A DNA stretch of 64,000 nt. It comes from an uncultured Lachnospiraceae bacterium. Lineage in GTDB: Bacteria; Bacillota; Clostridia; Lachnospirales; Lachnospiraceae. A program made the translations under genes and the position numbers. Where the stretch lies: assembly GCA_947625775.1 (NCBI GenBank), contig CANQPM010000002.1:237066-301065 (forward strand), read 5' to 3'. Position 1 is the first letter of the stretch. Each line of letters starts with the position of its first letter. This document shows positions 7,798 through 15,729 of the stretch, one piece after another. Below the pieces are notes generated by a model that was not told where the DNA came from, did no database searches, and saw only the letters and a list, made by a program, of their open reading frames with translations.

Positions 7798-9045
7798 ATG
7801 CAGAATAATTGGGTGCGTTTTGTCAAGGGCTGCATTTCAGTAAAGCTCGGCGGCGACTATCTGGAGCGTTTTTTCAATATGTGCAGGACACACGACATTT
7901 ATCTTTGGGGCATCAGGCGCGAAAATGACATATGCATCTGTAATATGTACGCGTCAGACTTTTTTAAGCTTCCGCCGCTTCTGAAAAAAACAGGGACAAG
8001 GGCAAAGGTAATCCGCAAAAGCGGAGTGCCGTTTTACATTCCTTTTATGAAAAAAAGGATTATTTTTTTTGCAGGGGTTATCTTGTGCTTGATAATGCTG
8101 AACCTTGTCACAAATTACGTCTGGGCGATTGAGTATATCGGCAACCTGCAGGTCAGCGACAATGAGCTCACCGATTTCCTCAATAGCCAAAACATACATT
8201 ATGGGATAAAAAAGAGCGAAATAAACTGCGAGGAAAAGGAGAAACGCCTGCGGGAAGCGTTCCCGAACGTGACATGGACATCAATTTATTTTGAGGGCAC
8301 AAAGCTTTGCGTCGAGGTAAAGGAGAACGAAAAGACAGAGCCGAAAAAGACGCAGACAAGGGGCACGGACATTATATCCGAAGACGAGGGCGTAATAATC
8401 TCGATAGTGACGCGCAACGGTGTGCCAAAGGTGAAAGCAGGCGATACGGTTGTAAAAGGTCAGGTGCTTGTGGAGGGGAGCGTGCCTGTCTACAACGAGG
8501 AGCAGGTAATCACTGATTACCAGATTTATGACGCTGACGCGGATATTTGGATAAAAGCGCCGATTATTTATAAAGACGAGGTATCAAAGAGCTATCCTGT
8601 GCTTTTTTACACGGGAAATGACGCTGACGTGGGATTTTTTGAGGCGTTCGGCTTTCACGTTGACGGGCTTCTGGTTTATGACTTATTTCATAAGAGCAAG
8701 ACGGATTTGTATGAAACCCTGACACAAAAACACCAGCTTGTTTTGCTTGACAACATATACCTTCCAATCTACTATGGAAGAATTAACAGAAAAGAATACT
8801 CTTTAAAATATCTTGCGCATACAACGGATGAGATGAAAACAATATTGTCTGACAACTTTGAAAAATTTATTTCAGAATTAGAGGAAAAAGGGGTACAAAT
8901 TGTTGAAAAAAATGTTAAAATAGTAAAGAATAGGAATAGTATGAAAATGCAGGGAGATATCACGGCGATAAAGCCGACGGGCAGTGCCGTTGATATACAG
9001 ATAACTGACGAGGCGCAACAGATACAGGAGGCGGCATCTCAGTAG
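7798..9045 (+). CDS. yqfD: Sporulation protein YqfD (SpoIV-associated family)
   Basis: A 415-residue membrane protein of the YqfD family. The N-terminal cytoplasmic part contains GCISVKLGGDYLERF and CRTHDIYLWGIRR. One clear membrane segment lies near residues 85-103 (IIFFAGVILCLIMLNLVTNY), followed by a large external domain with a hybrid-motif-like stretch (VKAGDTVVKGQVLVEGSV). ATG 7798 follows GAGGTGAGG with good spacing; a GTG three codons earlier overlaps yqfC. It lies in the conserved order yqfC-yqfD-phoH. It has a sporulation role in Bacillus; the molecular function is not known. Confidence 0.92.
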   Translation: MQNNWVRFVKGCISVKLGGDYLERFFNMCRTHDIYLWGIRRENDICICNMYASDFFKLPPLLKKTGTRAKVIRKSGVPFYIPFMKKRIIFFAGVILCLIMLNLVTNYVWAIEYIGNLQVSDNELTDFLNSQNIHYGIKKSEINCEEKEKRLREAFPNVTWTSIYFEGTKLCVEVKENEKTEPKKTQTRGTDIISEDEGVIISIVTRNGVPKVKAGDTVVKGQVLVEGSVPVYNEEQVITDYQIYDADADIWIKAPIIYKDEVSKSYPVLFYTGNDADVGFFEAFGFHVDGLLVYDLFHKSKTDLYETLTQKHQLVLLDNIYLPIYYGRINRKEYSLKYLAHTTDEMKTILSDNFEKFISELEEKGVQIVEKNVKIVKNRNSMKMQGDITAIKPTGSAVDIQITDEAQQIQEAASQ

Positions 9046-9067
9046 GACATAAAGGCGGAGGGCGAAG

Positions 9068-10093
9068 TTGGAGAATTTTCAGTTGGGCATACAGATAGAG
9101 TCGGAGCATATGCAGAATATTTTCGGCAGTAACGACACATACATCAAGCAGATAGAAAGTGACTTGGGCGTAATCATCACGGACAGAAACGGCGAGGTGC
9201 GCATATCGGGCGAAAGGGAGAGCGTAGAGAAAGCGGCAAAGCTGATAAAGGAGCTTGCGGAGCTTTCAAAGCGCGGCAATATGATACAGGAGCAGAATGT
9301 TTCATATGCGCTTGAGCTTTCGCATGAAAACAGTGATGACGCCATTCTTGAAATGGACACTGACTGCATATGCCATACCGTGCTTGGCAAGCCCATAAAG
9401 CCAAAGACCATAGGACAGAAAAAATATATTGACGCCATACGCGACAAGATGATAGTGTTCGGGCTTGGTCCCGCGGGCACGGGCAAGACATACCTTGCAA
9501 TGGCGATAGCGATAACGGCGTTTAAAAATCACGAGGTAGAGCGCATTATTCTCACGCGCCCCGCGATAGAGGCGGGAGAGAAGCTCGGATTTTTGCCAGG
9601 CGATTTGCAGAGCAAGATAGACCCGTATCTTCGTCCGCTCTATGACGCGCTCTATCAGATAATGGGGGCAGAGAGCTTTCAGAAAAATATGGAGAAGGGG
9701 CTTATAGAGGTCGCGCCGCTTGCATATATGCGAGGCAGGACTCTTGACAACGCGTTTATAATTCTTGACGAAGCGCAGAATACCACGCCCGCGCAGATGA
9801 AAATGTTTCTTACGCGTATAGGCTTCGGCTCAAAGGTGGTAATCACGGGTGATGCGTCGCAGAAGGACTTAGCGCCTGGCGTATTGTCAGGGCTTGACGT
9901 GGCGGAGCGGGTGCTTAGCAGGATAGATGACATAGGCTTTATAAAGATGACAAGCAGTGACGTAGTAAGGCATCCGCTGGTACAGAAGATTGTCAATGCA
10001 TATGAGGACTATGAAAGAAAAATAAATGACACGAGTGTCAGAAAACATGATAAAGGCAGACAGTCTAAAAAGAAGGACAAGATAAAAAAATAA
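9068..10093 (+). CDS. phoH: PhoH family ATPase/RNA helicase-like protein
   Basis: A PhoH-type P-loop ATPase, 341 residues. The N-terminal KH-like part (GVIITDRNGEVRISGERE) is followed by Walker A GPAGTGKTYLA (about residue 138) and Walker B FIILDEAQNT (about residue 235). PhoH proteins bind nucleotides and are linked to RNA metabolism; their genes often neighbour ybeY. The start is TTG 9068, preceded by GGCGGAGGGCGAAG. No in-frame ATG near the conserved N-terminus gives a better start. The C-terminus is a lysine-rich tail. Part of the yqfC-yqfD-phoH-ybeY cluster. Confidence 0.94.
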   Translation: MENFQLGIQIESEHMQNIFGSNDTYIKQIESDLGVIITDRNGEVRISGERESVEKAAKLIKELAELSKRGNMIQEQNVSYALELSHENSDDAILEMDTDCICHTVLGKPIKPKTIGQKKYIDAIRDKMIVFGLGPAGTGKTYLAMAIAITAFKNHEVERIILTRPAIEAGEKLGFLPGDLQSKIDPYLRPLYDALYQIMGAESFQKNMEKGLIEVAPLAYMRGRTLDNAFIILDEAQNTTPAQMKMFLTRIGFGSKVVITGDASQKDLAPGVLSGLDVAERVLSRIDDIGFIKMTSSDVVRHPLVQKIVNAYEDYERKINDTSVRKHDKGRQSKKKDKIKK

Positions 10094-10122
10094 AACTGAC
10101 ATAAATAAGAGGTAAACAACGT

Positions 10123-11340
10123 ATGAAAAAAAAGGAAGAAGCCAAATGGCAGAAGGCATTGCTTATAATCATCATGCTTTTGGTTTCCGTCTCTTTGATA
10201 GGGGGAGCGGCGTACCTTTATGGAAAATCTTTTAGGGACATTTTTACATTAATAGTTATATCGGCTGCATACCTTGGGGCAGTCATATTTTCACTGATAC
10301 AGTCGGACATATACGGGGAGCTGCATTATGACAATGGGGGGCATTACGCGAGGTTTGTGCTTGTGTTCCTGTTTGGCGCGGCAGTCTGCTGCATATTGCC
10401 GTCAATACCCGAATCTGGCTGGGCTGTGCCGTCCGTTGCGCTTGCGCTTGCGCTGTTTTCAAATACCGTGACAGGGATTGCGGCGTATGCGGGGCTTATC
10501 AGCATATGCGTGTATCTTGCGTCTGCCGATATTTTGGTGTTTGCGCTGTGTTTCCTTACGGGTTGCATTTTCGCCATACTGTTTGAAAAGCTTGACGACG
10601 AATACAGGACAGGCATACCGATGTTTATAGCGATGCTGATATACATTGTCAGCCTGACTGCAAAGACGGTATTTCAGAACAAGGGCGCTTTGTCCGTGGA
10701 AATATTTATCGTGCCTATTGTAAATGTGTTTATCACATATATATGTATGCTTGCGGTATTAAGGTTTTACTGCGCCGCAGTGGTTGACAAGGAGAAGGGC
10801 AAATATCTGGCAATAAACGACCAGGAATTTAAGCTGCTTGCAAAGTATAAGACGGAGGACAGGCAGCTGTATTACAATGCGATACATACGGCGCATTTTG
10901 CGGAAAAAACGGCGAGAATGCTTCATATGGACGTTGACTTGGCAAAAAACGGAGGCTATTACCATAGGATAATAGTTGCCGAATGTAATAAGAAAGGCAA
11001 AACGCTTGAGGAAATCTGTAAAAAGTACAAGTTTCCGCCCAAAGCGGTACAGCTGCTGCAGGAGTATAACTACAAAAACCGCCCCATTAAAATGCGTGAG
11101 ACAGCTGCCGTATATATCGCGGACAGCGTCGTGGCTGCGCTTATGTATCTGAATGGCAAGGCAAAAGAGGACAAAAGCAGCGAGGACATTGACTATGCCG
11201 AGCTGGTGCAAGCAATTATAAAAAGGAAAATAGACAGCGGCGTGTTGAGCCGCAGCGACATTTCGCTTTCAGATATAGGCGATTTTGAAAGAATTTATGC
11301 GGGAGAGAATTTATATTATGACTTTTTACGTAGAGAATGA
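10123..11340 (+). CDS. Degenerate PgpH/YqfF-type 7TM-HD protein (likely inactive)
   Basis: A 405-residue protein at the position where Bacillus has yqfF (pgpH), the c-di-AMP phosphodiesterase. The first ~220 residues hold several membrane segments. The C-terminal part aligns by eye with the PgpH HD domain: HFAEKTARMLHMD...GGYYHR (residues ~258-282) against the family's NLAEAAAEA...GAYYHD, then KYKFPPKAVQLLQEY and AAVYIADSVVAALM. The catalytic HD pair reads HR (H281, R282), the first metal-binding His appears replaced by Asn (N252), and the later His-His-Gly-Thr motif is missing (EYNYKNRP). The large extracellular 7TMR-HDED domain of full PgpH (~700 residues) is also absent. It is probably a pseudo-enzyme, not a broken gene: the frame is intact. 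Confidence 0.8.
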   Translation: MKKKEEAKWQKALLIIIMLLVSVSLIGGAAYLYGKSFRDIFTLIVISAAYLGAVIFSLIQSDIYGELHYDNGGHYARFVLVFLFGAAVCCILPSIPESGWAVPSVALALALFSNTVTGIAAYAGLISICVYLASADILVFALCFLTGCIFAILFEKLDDEYRTGIPMFIAMLIYIVSLTAKTVFQNKGALSVEIFIVPIVNVFITYICMLAVLRFYCAAVVDKEKGKYLAINDQEFKLLAKYKTEDRQLYYNAIHTAHFAEKTARMLHMDVDLAKNGGYYHRIIVAECNKKGKTLEEICKKYKFPPKAVQLLQEYNYKNRPIKMRETAAVYIADSVVAALMYLNGKAKEDKSSEDIDYAELVQAIIKRKIDSGVLSRSDISLSDIGDFERIYAGENLYYDFLRRE

Positions 11341-11824
11341 GACAAAGCTGGAGCTGCCGTTTGACGCGGAAAAGATTGCCACGCAGGTGATTGAGGAGGC
11401 TATTGAATATGAAAACTGTCCGTATGAGGCGGAGGTGAGCGTGCTGCTCACGGACAATGAAAATATACACGCGATGAATAAGGAATACAGAAATGTTGAC
11501 CGCCCTACAGACGTGCTTTCGTTTCCAAATGTAGATTATGAAAGCCCCGCTGATTTTTCAAGGCTTGAGGATAGTGAGGCTGATTATTTTAACCCTGACA
11601 GCGGGGAGCTGTGCCTTGGGACTATTGTTATTTCCATTGAAAAGGTGTATGAGCAGGCAGAGGAGTACGGACATTCGCCGCTCAGGGAGTATGCCTTTTT
11701 GGTGGCGCACAGTATGCTGCATCTTTTCGGGTATGACCATATGGAGGCAGATGAGGCGGCTGTCATGGAGAAAAAGCAGGAGGAAATACTGCAGAGGCTT
11801 GGGATTACGCGCGCAAATCATTGA
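11318..11824 (+). CDS. ybeY: Endoribonuclease YbeY (rRNA maturation factor)
   Basis: A 168-residue YbeY protein with the zinc-binding motif HSMLHLFGYDH (three histidines) near residue 130, and the conserved RPTDVLSFP. It is a single-strand endoribonuclease involved in 16S rRNA 3'-end maturation and ribosome quality control. ATG 11318 follows GGGAGAG with about 10-bp spacing and overlaps the PgpH-like gene by 23 bp; ATG 11297 or TTG 11285 would add an N-terminal extension unlike the family. It contains a slightly enlarged acidic loop (SPADFSRLEDSEADYFNPDS) between the two conserved halves. Confidence 0.95.
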   Translation: MTFYVENETKLELPFDAEKIATQVIEEAIEYENCPYEAEVSVLLTDNENIHAMNKEYRNVDRPTDVLSFPNVDYESPADFSRLEDSEADYFNPDSGELCLGTIVISIEKVYEQAEEYGHSPLREYAFLVAHSMLHLFGYDHMEADEAAVMEKKQEEILQRLGITRANH

Positions 11825-11873
11825 GAGGTTCGGATTTGCTTAGGCTGTTTTAGATGACATAGGAGATTTGATA

Positions 11874-13505
11874 ATGAAGAAAAAGTCTAATTTTATTGTA
11901 CAGGGAAGCATACTTGCGATGGCGGGCGTGCTGTCGAGGATTATAGGCATAGCAAGGCGTTTTCCTATGGAGCATATCATAGGCGATAAGGGAAACGGAT
12001 TTTATTCGGCGGCGTATGAGGTTTACGCGATGATGCTGATTATATCGTGCTACAGCCTGCCGCTTGCGGTGTCAAAGGTGGTTTCGTCAAAGCTGAACAA
12101 ACGGCAGTACAGGAGCGCGGAGAGGGCGTTTCAGTGCGCTTTGATTTTTGCCATAGTGACGGGCGGCATTACGTTTTTTGTATGCGAATTTTTTGGAGAT
12201 TTCCTCGCGGCGGACGTTATGCTTGAGCCTATGAGCGCGCTTGCCCTAAAGGTGCTTGGTCCAGCGCTTTTGATAGTGTCTGTCATGGGCGTGTTCAGGG
12301 GATATTTTCAGGGGCTTGGCACTATGACGCCTACGGCGATTTCGCAGATTTTAGAGCAGGTCTTTGTGCTGATTGGAAGCATTGCGGGCTCTTATATCCT
12401 GTTTAATTACGGTGAAATGGCAGGGGTTTTGTACCATGATGAGGATTATGCGCCGTCGTATGGAGCGGCGGGAGCGTCTATAGGTCCTGTCGTGGGCGCG
12501 GTAGTGGGGCTTGCGTTTTTGCTCTTTATATTTTCCATGTACAAGACAAAGCTGAGACGGCAGATAAAGCGTGAAAAGCCTGGAAGGACTGACAGCTACG
12601 GTCAGATTTTCAAACTGATACTTCTCACGATTTTTCCTGTGCTTTTGAGCACTACGGTTTATAACCTCAGCAATGTAATTGACATCAGGATTTACAATGA
12701 TGTGATGATACAGAAGGGCTTGGAGGACATAAAGGCGTACAACTGGGGCGTGTATTCGGGGAAATACAGGGTGCTTGTGAATGTGCCGATTGCGCTTGCA
12801 AACGCTATGTGTTCGTCTATTGTGCCCGTGCTTACGGGGCTTATGGTGAGGGAGGAATACTCGCAGGCGAAAGAAAAGATAGGACAGGCTATGCGCTTTA
12901 CGATGATTGTCGCGATACCGAGCGCGGTGGGGCTTACCGTGCTGGCAAGGCCGATTATCACTATGCTTTTCAGGGGCGAGATAGATATGGCGGTTAATCT
13001 GCTTCATCTGGGCTCTATATCTGTGGTATTTTATACGATGTCTACGCTTACTAACGGGGTACTGCAGGGGATTAATAAGATGCAGATACCTGTGAGGAAT
13101 GCGGCGATTGCGCTTGTGATACACATTGCGGCGCTGTATGGCATGCTGGAGCTTGACTGGGGGATAAATGCGGTAGTGTATGCGAATATTTTGTTTGCGG
13201 TGATTGTGTGCGTTTTAAATTCGCTTGCCATAAGGAAATATTTGAGGTATAAGCAGGAGTGCGTGCGTACTTTTGCCGTGCCTGCGATAGCGTCTGTGGT
13301 TATGGGCGTGGTGATTGGGGTGCTTGGAATGCTGCTTTCGGGAGCTGTCGGGAATGTGCTTACGGTGCTGATTTGCATTGCGCTTGGGGCGGTGGTATAT
13401 TTTGTGGCACTGCTGCTGCTGAAAGGGGTTTCGGAGTATGATTTGCGGAGAATGCCGTGTGGCGGTATAGTGATTGGGGTGGCGAAGAAGTTACGGCTTA
13501 TGTGA
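11874..13505 (+). CDS. MOP-superfamily flippase, MurJ/SpoVB-type (polysaccharide/lipid II export)
   Basis: A 543-residue polytopic membrane protein of the MVF/MATE-like MOP family, with about 14 hydrophobic segments. The opening SNFIVQGSILAMAGVLSRIIG is typical of SpoVB/MurJ-type proteins in Firmicutes. Family members flip lipid-linked peptidoglycan or polysaccharide precursors across the membrane; SpoVB does this for spore cortex, and YtgP/Amj-type proteins for vegetative wall. I cannot decide between these. ATG 11874 follows AGGAGA. It occupies the place where dgkA-cdd-era follow ybeY in Bacillus. A palindromic repeat element begins 17 bp after its stop. Confidence 0.88.
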   Translation: MKKKSNFIVQGSILAMAGVLSRIIGIARRFPMEHIIGDKGNGFYSAAYEVYAMMLIISCYSLPLAVSKVVSSKLNKRQYRSAERAFQCALIFAIVTGGITFFVCEFFGDFLAADVMLEPMSALALKVLGPALLIVSVMGVFRGYFQGLGTMTPTAISQILEQVFVLIGSIAGSYILFNYGEMAGVLYHDEDYAPSYGAAGASIGPVVGAVVGLAFLLFIFSMYKTKLRRQIKREKPGRTDSYGQIFKLILLTIFPVLLSTTVYNLSNVIDIRIYNDVMIQKGLEDIKAYNWGVYSGKYRVLVNVPIALANAMCSSIVPVLTGLMVREEYSQAKEKIGQAMRFTMIVAIPSAVGLTVLARPIITMLFRGEIDMAVNLLHLGSISVVFYTMSTLTNGVLQGINKMQIPVRNAAIALVIHIAALYGMLELDWGINAVVYANILFAVIVCVLNSLAIRKYLRYKQECVRTFAVPAIASVVMGVVIGVLGMLLSGAVGNVLTVLICIALGAVVYFVALLLLKGVSEYDLRRMPCGGIVIGVAKKLRLM

Positions 13506-13522
13506 TTTATTGGCAGCAGGCC

Positions 13523-13689
13523 GCCCCGAGCGTTTTATACACCCCATTCAGACTCGCTTTCGCTCAGTGTAAAGCGTAGCGGACACTAAGCTCAATGACG
13601 CTGTAAAAGGAGCTACGCTTTTACAGCTTATTTCGCTAAGTGCCGACGCTTTCCAATGGTCTTCATGGGGTGTATAAAACACTCGGGGC
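13523..13689. repeat. 167-bp palindromic element (MITE-like or structured repeat)
   Basis: Terminal inverted repeats of 25 bp, at 13523-13547 and 13665-13689, match at 24 of 25 positions. The outer core reads CCCGAGCGTTTTATACACC. Inside lie nested complementary parts, including CTGTAAAAG against CTTTTACAG (about 13600-13626) and GTAAAGCGTAGC against GCTACGCTTTTAC. It could fold into one long hairpin, as RNA or extruded DNA. No coding capacity and no clear target-site duplication are seen. The rest of the gap between the flippase and the BofC-like gene (13690-13842) shows nothing else I can name. Confidence 0.75.
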
Positions 13690-13842
13690 TAGTGTATGGC
13701 TGGCTGTGGAGTGTTTTGCGGTAATGCCTTGCATGTGTTTATGAGCGGCAGGAAGATTTTTGCGTGAATAAAAAATGGAAAATAGGCTGATACTATATCA
13801 AAGAGGCCCAAATGGTTTACAAACTGGCGGTGGAGGCTGATG

Positions 13843-14502
13843 ATGAAGAAACGATATATGATTGGCTTATTTTTTGTATGTGCGGCTGTTGTTGCGGTTG
13901 TGGCTGTTGTTGCGCTTTTGTGGGGAAGGCATACTATGGATGGTTTTTCCGATGGTAATGGTGAAACGGGGCAGGAGGCGCCACAGAGTGACTTGACTGA
14001 TGACAAAGAGGCTGATGATTATGATGAGGCTGGAGCGTCACAGGCGCAGAGCATGAGTATGACTACGACGGCGGATACTATGTGCGTTTATGAAAATATT
14101 GACCAGAAGGACGGGACTGTTTCGATGGTGGAGGCGAAACTCCCTGAAAAATATGTGGGGTTGAACCGCGCGCAGCTTGAGGCGGCTTTGAGGCTTGACG
14201 GAAGCATTATGCAGCTTGATGAAAGCGAGGACGGTTTTAAGTCGCAGCATTTGGAGCTGTTTTCGCCTGAAAGAATAAAAATTTTGAGGATTTATGATAC
14301 GGCTGAGCAGCAGGGCGGCTATTACATTTTGGAGGTTGACGGAGAGGTGCGTATTTACAAGAGTGATAAAAAAACCTTGTATTTCAGGACTGGAATTACA
14401 TTGCAGGATTTGCCCGAAGACGTTGCGCAGGAGATTGTTGAAGGAAAATATATGGAAAATGAAGTGCAGGTGTACCATTTTCTTGAATCGTACAGCAGTT
14501 AA
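13843..14502 (+). CDS. Membrane-anchored protein with BofC-like C-terminal domain
   Basis: A 219-residue protein. One N-terminal membrane segment (YMIGLFFVCAAVVAVVAVVA) is followed by an acidic low-complexity linker (residues ~35-75) and an extracytoplasmic domain. The C-terminal ~80 residues (GGYYILEVDGEVRIYK ... LQDLPEDVAQEIVEGK ... YHFLESYSS) resemble the C-terminal domain of BofC, which controls intercompartment signalling by SpoIVB during sporulation. Known BofC also has an N-terminal domain that I cannot identify here, so I do not call it bofC. ATG 13843 is better spaced from TGGAGG than the ATG one codon earlier. Confidence 0.65.
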   Translation: MKKRYMIGLFFVCAAVVAVVAVVALLWGRHTMDGFSDGNGETGQEAPQSDLTDDKEADDYDEAGASQAQSMSMTTTADTMCVYENIDQKDGTVSMVEAKLPEKYVGLNRAQLEAALRLDGSIMQLDESEDGFKSQHLELFSPERIKILRIYDTAEQQGGYYILEVDGEVRIYKSDKKTLYFRTGITLQDLPEDVAQEIVEGKYMENEVQVYHFLESYSS

Positions 14503-14538
14503 AAAAGCCATTAAGGAATGATATGGGAGAAATTATAT

Positions 14539-15729
14539 ATGGCAAGAAGGATAACGGTAATAGGCGGCGGCGCGAGCGGTCTTGTGGCGGCGGTTATGGC
14601 GGCGCGGGGCGGCGCTGAGGTTACGGTTTTGGAGCATAAGGACAGAGTGGGCAAAAAAATTCTTATGACTGGCAACGGGCGTTGCAATCTGACAAATGTG
14701 AGCGGTTTTTATGGGAAATATTTCAGCAGCGACGAGATGTCGCTTAAAAAGATATATAATGCGCTTGAACGTTTTGGCGCAGATGACACCGTAAAATTTT
14801 TCAGGGATATAGGAGTATTCACAAAGGAAAAGCGTGACGGTGGCATTTACCCTGTTTCAGAGCAGGCATCGTGTGTGCTTGATGCGCTTAGAAGTGAGTG
14901 CGCGCAGCTTGGCGTAAAGATAATTACAAATGCTGATGTGAGCAATCTGCGTTCTGTCAGAGGTGATAGGCTTATACTTGCGGCAGGCGGGAAAGCTGCG
15001 CCGTCAACGGGCTCGGATGGTTCGGGGTATGCGCTTGCCAAAGGGCTTGGACACAGCATTGTAACGCCATTGCCAGCGCTTGTGCAGCTTAGGTGCGAGG
15101 GCGATTTTTTTAAGTCTGTCGCGGGAGTGCGCGCGCAGGCGGGAATTGCGCTTTATATAGACGGTAAAAAAGCGGCTTGCGAGGAGGGCGAGCTGCAGCT
15201 TACTGATTATGGCATATCGGGAATACCCGTTTTTCAGTTCAGCAGGCTTGCGGCAAGGGCTCTGCATGAAAAGAAGAAGTGCGAGGCGGAAATCAATTTT
15301 ATGACACAGGTGTCAGAAAAAGACCTTGGCGGTCCGCTCGAAGAAAGATATGGCGGAAAGACGGTAGAGGCGCTGCTTGGCGGCATGGTACATAAAAAGA
15401 TAGCGTCATTAATCTGCCGCAGACATAAGCTTGACTCGCGTCAGACGGTTTCTGACGCGGGCGAGAAAAGGGTTAGGAAATATATTGACGAGTTAAAGCA
15501 TTTCAGGGTAAAGATAACGTCGGCAAATTCTTTTGACAATGCGCAGGTATGCAGCGGCGGAGTGCCGCTTGGAGAAGTGTCGGACTGTTTTAGGTCGCTT
15601 AAGGCTCCAAATGTGTATATAGTTGGCGAGCTGCTTGACTGCGACGGCATATGCGGGGGATACAACCTGCAATGGGCATGGACAACTGGCGTTATAGCAG
15701 GAAGGAACGCGGCAAATGATAACGATTAA
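14539..15729 (+). CDS. HI0933/BaiN-family NAD(P)/FAD-dependent oxidoreductase
   Basis: A 396-residue flavoprotein of the HI0933 (YhiN/BaiN) family. The FAD dinucleotide-binding motif GGGASGLVAAV is at the N-terminus, followed by EHKDRVGKKILMTGNGRCN, a hallmark of this family. The C-terminal second FAD contact is CDGICGGYNLQWAWTTG. Some relatives reduce unsaturated bile-acid intermediates, but most are uncharacterised. ATG 14539 follows GGGAGA with 8-bp spacing; an upstream ATG (14518) has none. The stop overlaps the next flavoprotein by 14 bp, so the two are probably co-translated. Confidence 0.9.
   Translation: MARRITVIGGGASGLVAAVMAARGGAEVTVLEHKDRVGKKILMTGNGRCNLTNVSGFYGKYFSSDEMSLKKIYNALERFGADDTVKFFRDIGVFTKEKRDGGIYPVSEQASCVLDALRSECAQLGVKIITNADVSNLRSVRGDRLILAAGGKAAPSTGSDGSGYALAKGLGHSIVTPLPALVQLRCEGDFFKSVAGVRAQAGIALYIDGKKAACEEGELQLTDYGISGIPVFQFSRLAARALHEKKKCEAEINFMTQVSEKDLGGPLEERYGGKTVEALLGGMVHKKIASLICRRHKLDSRQTVSDAGEKRVRKYIDELKHFRVKITSANSFDNAQVCSGGVPLGEVSDCFRSLKAPNVYIVGELLDCDGICGGYNLQWAWTTGVIAGRNAANDND

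Noticed and set aside
12351..13124. 257-codon open frame on the minus strand
   Set aside because: It lies fully inside the flippase gene, is extremely rich in His, Arg and Tyr, and has no family resemblance; a by-product of codon bias in a membrane protein gene.
13523..13689. CRISPR-like or tRNA-like structure
   Set aside because: One single palindrome with no repeated spacer units and no tRNA cloverleaf features.
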